Shown: positions 61,290-64,000 of the stretch, piece after piece
How the letters are laid out: the number at the start of each line of letters is the position of its first letter
Position numbering within the stretch: the stretch's first letter is position 1
Source of the DNA: Anaerolineae bacterium
GTDB lineage: Bacteria; Chloroflexota; Anaerolineae; Aggregatilineales; UBA2796
Reading direction: 5' to 3'
Assembly: GCA_019637615.1 (NCBI GenBank)
Contig: JAHBVJ010000024.1
Span: 78,241 to 142,240 of the forward strand
DNA length: 64,000 nucleotides
Notes under the pieces: model-generated
Database searches by the model: none
Told to the model about the DNA's origin: nothing
The model's input: only the letters and a program-made list of their open reading frames with translations
Position numbers and translations under genes: made by a program

Positions 61290-62501
61290 TCAACTTTCGC
61301 TTATATCTCGATACTTTAGCGCTTGGTTCTTCAAAGCAATTAACTCATCGTGCTTTTCTAGAGCCGGCTTAATTATCTTGCTGGGCATATATTCAATGAG
61401 CTGCTCCTCCGTCTCGTATACGAGAATATCCATTACCCAGCGATACTTGTGCTGTAAGTCGACAAACATTGAAAATGGTTGCTCACCCTTTTGAATAATT
61501 GGCACGAATGGAACCATATAGTTAGGTATAGTTGCTTGTAACTCAAGAGGCGTAGACTTAGGTGCAGTGATGTCTGCAATTACAAATAATGACATACCTG
61601 CCAGAATATTGACCGTTTCCGTGAAATCTACGTTGGTTGCTTTCTCGAAATCAAAAATAATGGGAAGTAAATGCTCTTGACGCAATTGCTTACGTAGAGC
61701 GTCTAGTATACCTTTTCGTTTGTCATCGGCAAAACGGCCCAGAATAAGTACAGCCTTATTCCCAATAGTTTGGATAACATCGCGGATTTTCTCATTGTGA
61801 ATGAGCAGATAAATAAATTGTGCGACTTCGAGATTATCTACAGTTAGAACTGGCTCACCATGTCGCGTGATAATAAGATCTGTTTGAGTTGCACCTGTTA
61901 ATTTAACCTCCCAAGCAGAAACTCCAAAGGTTCGACAACTTGAAAGATTTGCATTTGTGAAGTTAGTCTCCACTAACCTCGCACCCATCAAATCTGCTCC
62001 GCGCAAATCTGTTTCGCTTAGGTCGGCACCACTCAGATTTGCCTTGCTCAAATCAGCATTCCGTAGATTTGCACCTATTAAGCTAGTCCATTGTAAATCG
62101 GCTTCAGATAAATTTGCACTGGAAAGGTTAGCCCAAGAAAAGCTTGCTTCGCGTAGATCTGCTCCACGCAAATCTGTTTCAATTAATTCTGGTTCATATA
62201 GTTTTGCACCTCTTAATTGTGCGTTGCGCAAGTTGGCTTTGTTAAAAGTGACTTTAAACAGATCCGCTCCACGTAAATCTGCCCGAGTTAGGTCTGCCCC
62301 GCTGAGGTACATTGCAAATAGATGTGTCCGACGCAGGTCTACGTCGCTCAAATCTGCCTGACTTAGCCGTACTGAATGTAGTTGAACACCATTCAAGTGT
62401 GCGTCACTTAGATCTGGACGAATATCTGGGTTGGCACGTCTCCATTTATTCCAATTCTCTGCACCTTCTTCCAAAATTGCGAGATGCTCTTTGTTCGCCA
62501 T
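61290..62501 (-). CDS. Pentapeptide-repeat protein with TIR-like C-terminal domain
   Basis: 403 residues from the ATG at 62501 with AGGGG six bases before; a longer frame up to 62573 lacks signals. Residues 25-190 are about 30 pentapeptide repeats (A-D/N-L-x-x: ADLRGADL, ANLSSANL), a right-handed beta-helix. Residues 230-400 (VLILGRFADDKRKGILDALRKQLRQEHLLPIIFDFEKATNVDFTETVNILAGMSLFVIADITAPKS) are a TIR-like/Rossmann region. The fusion suggests a scaffold plus effector or signalling module. The neighbourhood supports a defence or regulatory role but does not prove it. Confidence 0.75.
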   Translation of the reverse strand: MANKEHLAILEEGAENWNKWRRANPDIRPDLSDAHLNGVQLHSVRLSQADLSDVDLRRTHLFAMYLSGADLTRADLRGADLFKVTFNKANLRNAQLRGAKLYEPELIETDLRGADLREASFSWANLSSANLSEADLQWTSLIGANLRNADLSKANLSGADLSETDLRGADLMGARLVETNFTNANLSSCRTFGVSAWEVKLTGATQTDLIITRHGEPVLTVDNLEVAQFIYLLIHNEKIRDVIQTIGNKAVLILGRFADDKRKGILDALRKQLRQEHLLPIIFDFEKATNVDFTETVNILAGMSLFVIADITAPKSTPLELQATIPNYMVPFVPIIQKGEQPFSMFVDLQHKYRWVMDILVYETEEQLIEYMPSKIIKPALEKHDELIALKNQALKYRDISES

Positions 62502-62725
62502 ATGTACCCCTAGCGATGATAGGTTTATCGGTGAAGAGCAGAGTGTTATCCAAGGCGCTCCATCAATCCGCATAATGAACCTGTGTTTGAACCGAAATAC
62601 TGATTAGCAACCACTGCTCAGACTGAGCAGACGCAAACTACTTTACACAGAAGTGGCTAACGCCAATAGACCAATCTCGACTAAATTTGTAGCGCATAAC
62701 CGCGCGCATATTGGAAAATGAAATT

Positions 62726-63244
62726 TCAGTCTCGATTCCTTCTCGAAGCTAGTCCGCTAAGTGCCAGCTTTGCATCTATGAGTGAACGGATCTGCTTCTG
62801 AACATTTTCGGGCAGATCAGCAAACCGCAATCGGATCGCTGTGTCTCCTTCCTCCTTAAACCCGCCATTCAGCAACAACGTATTAGCAATCATGGTGACG
62901 AGTTGTTCCGAAGTCGCATCAGCCAGTGTACTTTGAACACTATTCATACTCACTGACTTAGGTAGCGCTAGTATTTTAGCTGTTGCGTCGGTTTTTCTCT
63001 TCCGTCCACGCTTTTTTCCAATTGGCTTATCTCCTGCCCGAACAAGCCGTTGATGGGAAATTGTGGCTTGTATGCCGCTAAAGTCCACAACAGATGCTCG
63101 TTTTTGTGGTATCAAACTAACCACAACTCCTACCTGCCCCGGTTCTACTTGAACTAACCCTTTTTCATAAGGCTCTGACTGAGGGTCAAAGGGCACTGTT
63201 CTATCGACAGTGACATGCTCACCAGCTTTGAGATTTCGCACCAT
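62726..63244 (-). CDS. Hypothetical island protein with AT-hook-like motif
   Basis: About 172 residues from ATG at 63244 (AGGGG seven bases upstream). The N-terminal half is beta-rich (LKAGEHVTVDRTVPFDPQSEPYEKGLVQVEPGQVGVVVSLIPQKRASVVDFSGIQATISHQRLVRA), SH3-like. A basic RGRKRK segment at about 80-86 looks like an AT-hook. The C-terminus is helical. No family recognised; may bind DNA. Confidence 0.55.
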   Translation of the reverse strand: MVRNLKAGEHVTVDRTVPFDPQSEPYEKGLVQVEPGQVGVVVSLIPQKRASVVDFSGIQATISHQRLVRAGDKPIGKKRGRKRKTDATAKILALPKSVSMNSVQSTLADATSEQLVTMIANTLLLNGGFKEEGDTAIRLRFADLPENVQKQIRSLIDAKLALSGLASRRNRD

Positions 63245-63596
63245 ACCCTGTCCCCTTATACAACAAGCACCTCTTCTACACAGTTTCAATAATACCCATC
63301 TTGCGAACTCCCCGAAAATTCTTGCCATGTTTGTGCAATAATTCAATTCTAATTCTGCCTCCATCTGTTGGCTGCAAGAAGCTATTTCACAAAGACGGAA
63401 AATTCGGTGCTCTGCCTACAAATTCGGACACATTGAAGAATCTAGACCGAAAGACGATTTTCCCCACACTGTCTATATCCAATGGCTTCTAAGCCTTGTC
63501 AACAACTATAACCGGAATTCTGAGGTCAATTTTGGGAGCAGATAGCCTGTAGGCGCACTAGAATCCCATTCATTCATGCCCGCTATAGGATATCCG

Positions 63597-63839
63597 TCAG
63601 ATCAGCTTGAGTGCCCGCAATCTCCGATATACAAATGAGTGATCCGTGCCGATCAATCGGCTTATCTCAGGGCCGTTCAACCCTCGCGTAAACAGGTTGC
63701 CGATTTGGTCATCTTTGGATGTGCCGTGATGACGGTGTTGGTTATTTTCTTTGGCGGCAGTGGATGCACCACAGGCTTGTCGAATACGACGTACCATACC
63801 TTTGATGACACCTTGTTTGATGCCTTCTCGTCGTGCCAT
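63597..63839 (-). CDS. Small HTH-like protein
   Basis: 80 residues. The C-terminal half DQIGNLFTRGLNGPEISRLIGTDHSFVYRRLRALKLI fits a helix-turn-helix, with a basic N-terminus (MARREGIKQGVIKGMVRRIRQ). Weak ribosome binding site. Could be a regulator or part of another mobile element. Moderate confidence only. Confidence 0.45.
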   Translation of the reverse strand: MARREGIKQGVIKGMVRRIRQACGASTAAKENNQHRHHGTSKDDQIGNLFTRGLNGPEISRLIGTDHSFVYRRLRALKLI

Positions 63840-64000
63840 TTCCGCGAAAGAACACCCTTGTCAGGATCGGTTCTAAACTCCCCAAAAAGATCGTTTTAAA
63901 AATCCCTAGGTAGTAGGCTCAAGTGCGTGAGAAAGGGGTAGTCGCCCTCAACATGCATGGAGCGGGTAATGGTAAACCTGGAGGAACGATTCATGATACG

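Noticed and set aside
61957..62361. Plus-strand frame with repeated APRKSAPL-type units
   Set aside because: Antisense of the pentapeptide repeat; the repeat makes the opposite strand open.

Overview
The window looks like a chromosomal segment of a Chloroflexota (Anaerolineae-like) bacterium. This is inferred from Thr/Pro-rich linkers in extracytoplasmic proteins, a secreted-repeat lipoprotein, a fused two-domain NitT/TauT-type permease with an AAA-associated ATPase, and the general gene mix; no 16S rRNA is present. Bases 1 to about 51,100 are a moderately GC-rich backbone of mostly metabolic and envelope genes. From a tRNA-Val gene at 51,113 onward the sequence becomes visibly AT-richer and is an integrated accessory island running off the right edge.

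Backbone layout. 1-6.9 kb: partial lipoprotein, ABC-2 exporter, two membrane proteins including a GT39-like glycosyltransferase, and a parvulin foldase. 7-8 kb: rpsF-ssb-rpsR with an apparent S6:S18-type leader hairpin. 8.3-11.3 kb: secreted subtilase with a TP-rich linker and FG-GAP-like repeats. 11.4-14.2 kb: glgC with a GH57 enzyme (glycogen metabolism). 14.5-25.8 kb: HEAT protein, methyltransferase, sucCD, LCP ligase with membrane proteins, Lrp regulator, LysE exporter, IMPase-like phosphatase. 25.9-30.6 kb: mutY, a CCA/poly(A) polymerase, GNAT, cupin, L,D-transpeptidase. 31-37 kb: ABC importer, sigma factor, SixA phosphatase, response regulator. 37.5-44.2 kb: a type VII secretion-like locus with a degenerate kinase, an EssC-like triple FtsK ATPase and a YukD-like/FHA fusion. 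44.4-51 kb: sugar kinase, a compact arsenic operon (ArsR-ArsC fusion, ArsC, aquaporin, ArsC), fabF, plsC, mgsA.

Island (51.1-64 kb). A large serine recombinase ends antisense inside the tRNA-Val 3' half, as expected of an integrase at its attachment site. The cargo looks like defence or conflict machinery: a DUF4062-NB-ARC-TPR STAND protein; a minus-strand operon of a TIR-like (DUF1863/ThsB-type) protein, a caspase-like protease and a SLOG-type Rossmann protein; a pentapeptide-repeat protein with a TIR-like C-terminus; a small multi-TM protein; an IS630-type element; a resolvase remnant and several small unknown genes. The TIR-caspase-SLOG operon resembles the reported caspase-containing Thoeris variant but has an extra separate SLOG gene, and is the best candidate for an undescribed system.

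Second notable item: two diverged copies of one non-coding element (30,702-30,950 and 47,749-48,020). Each starts with a near-perfect sigma-70 promoter (TTGACT, 17 bp, TATAAT) followed by GATC-rich hairpins and an unpaired C-rich stretch. One stem retains pairing through an A-to-G change. This looks like an undescribed small RNA family, or alternatively a GATC-cluster DNA element.
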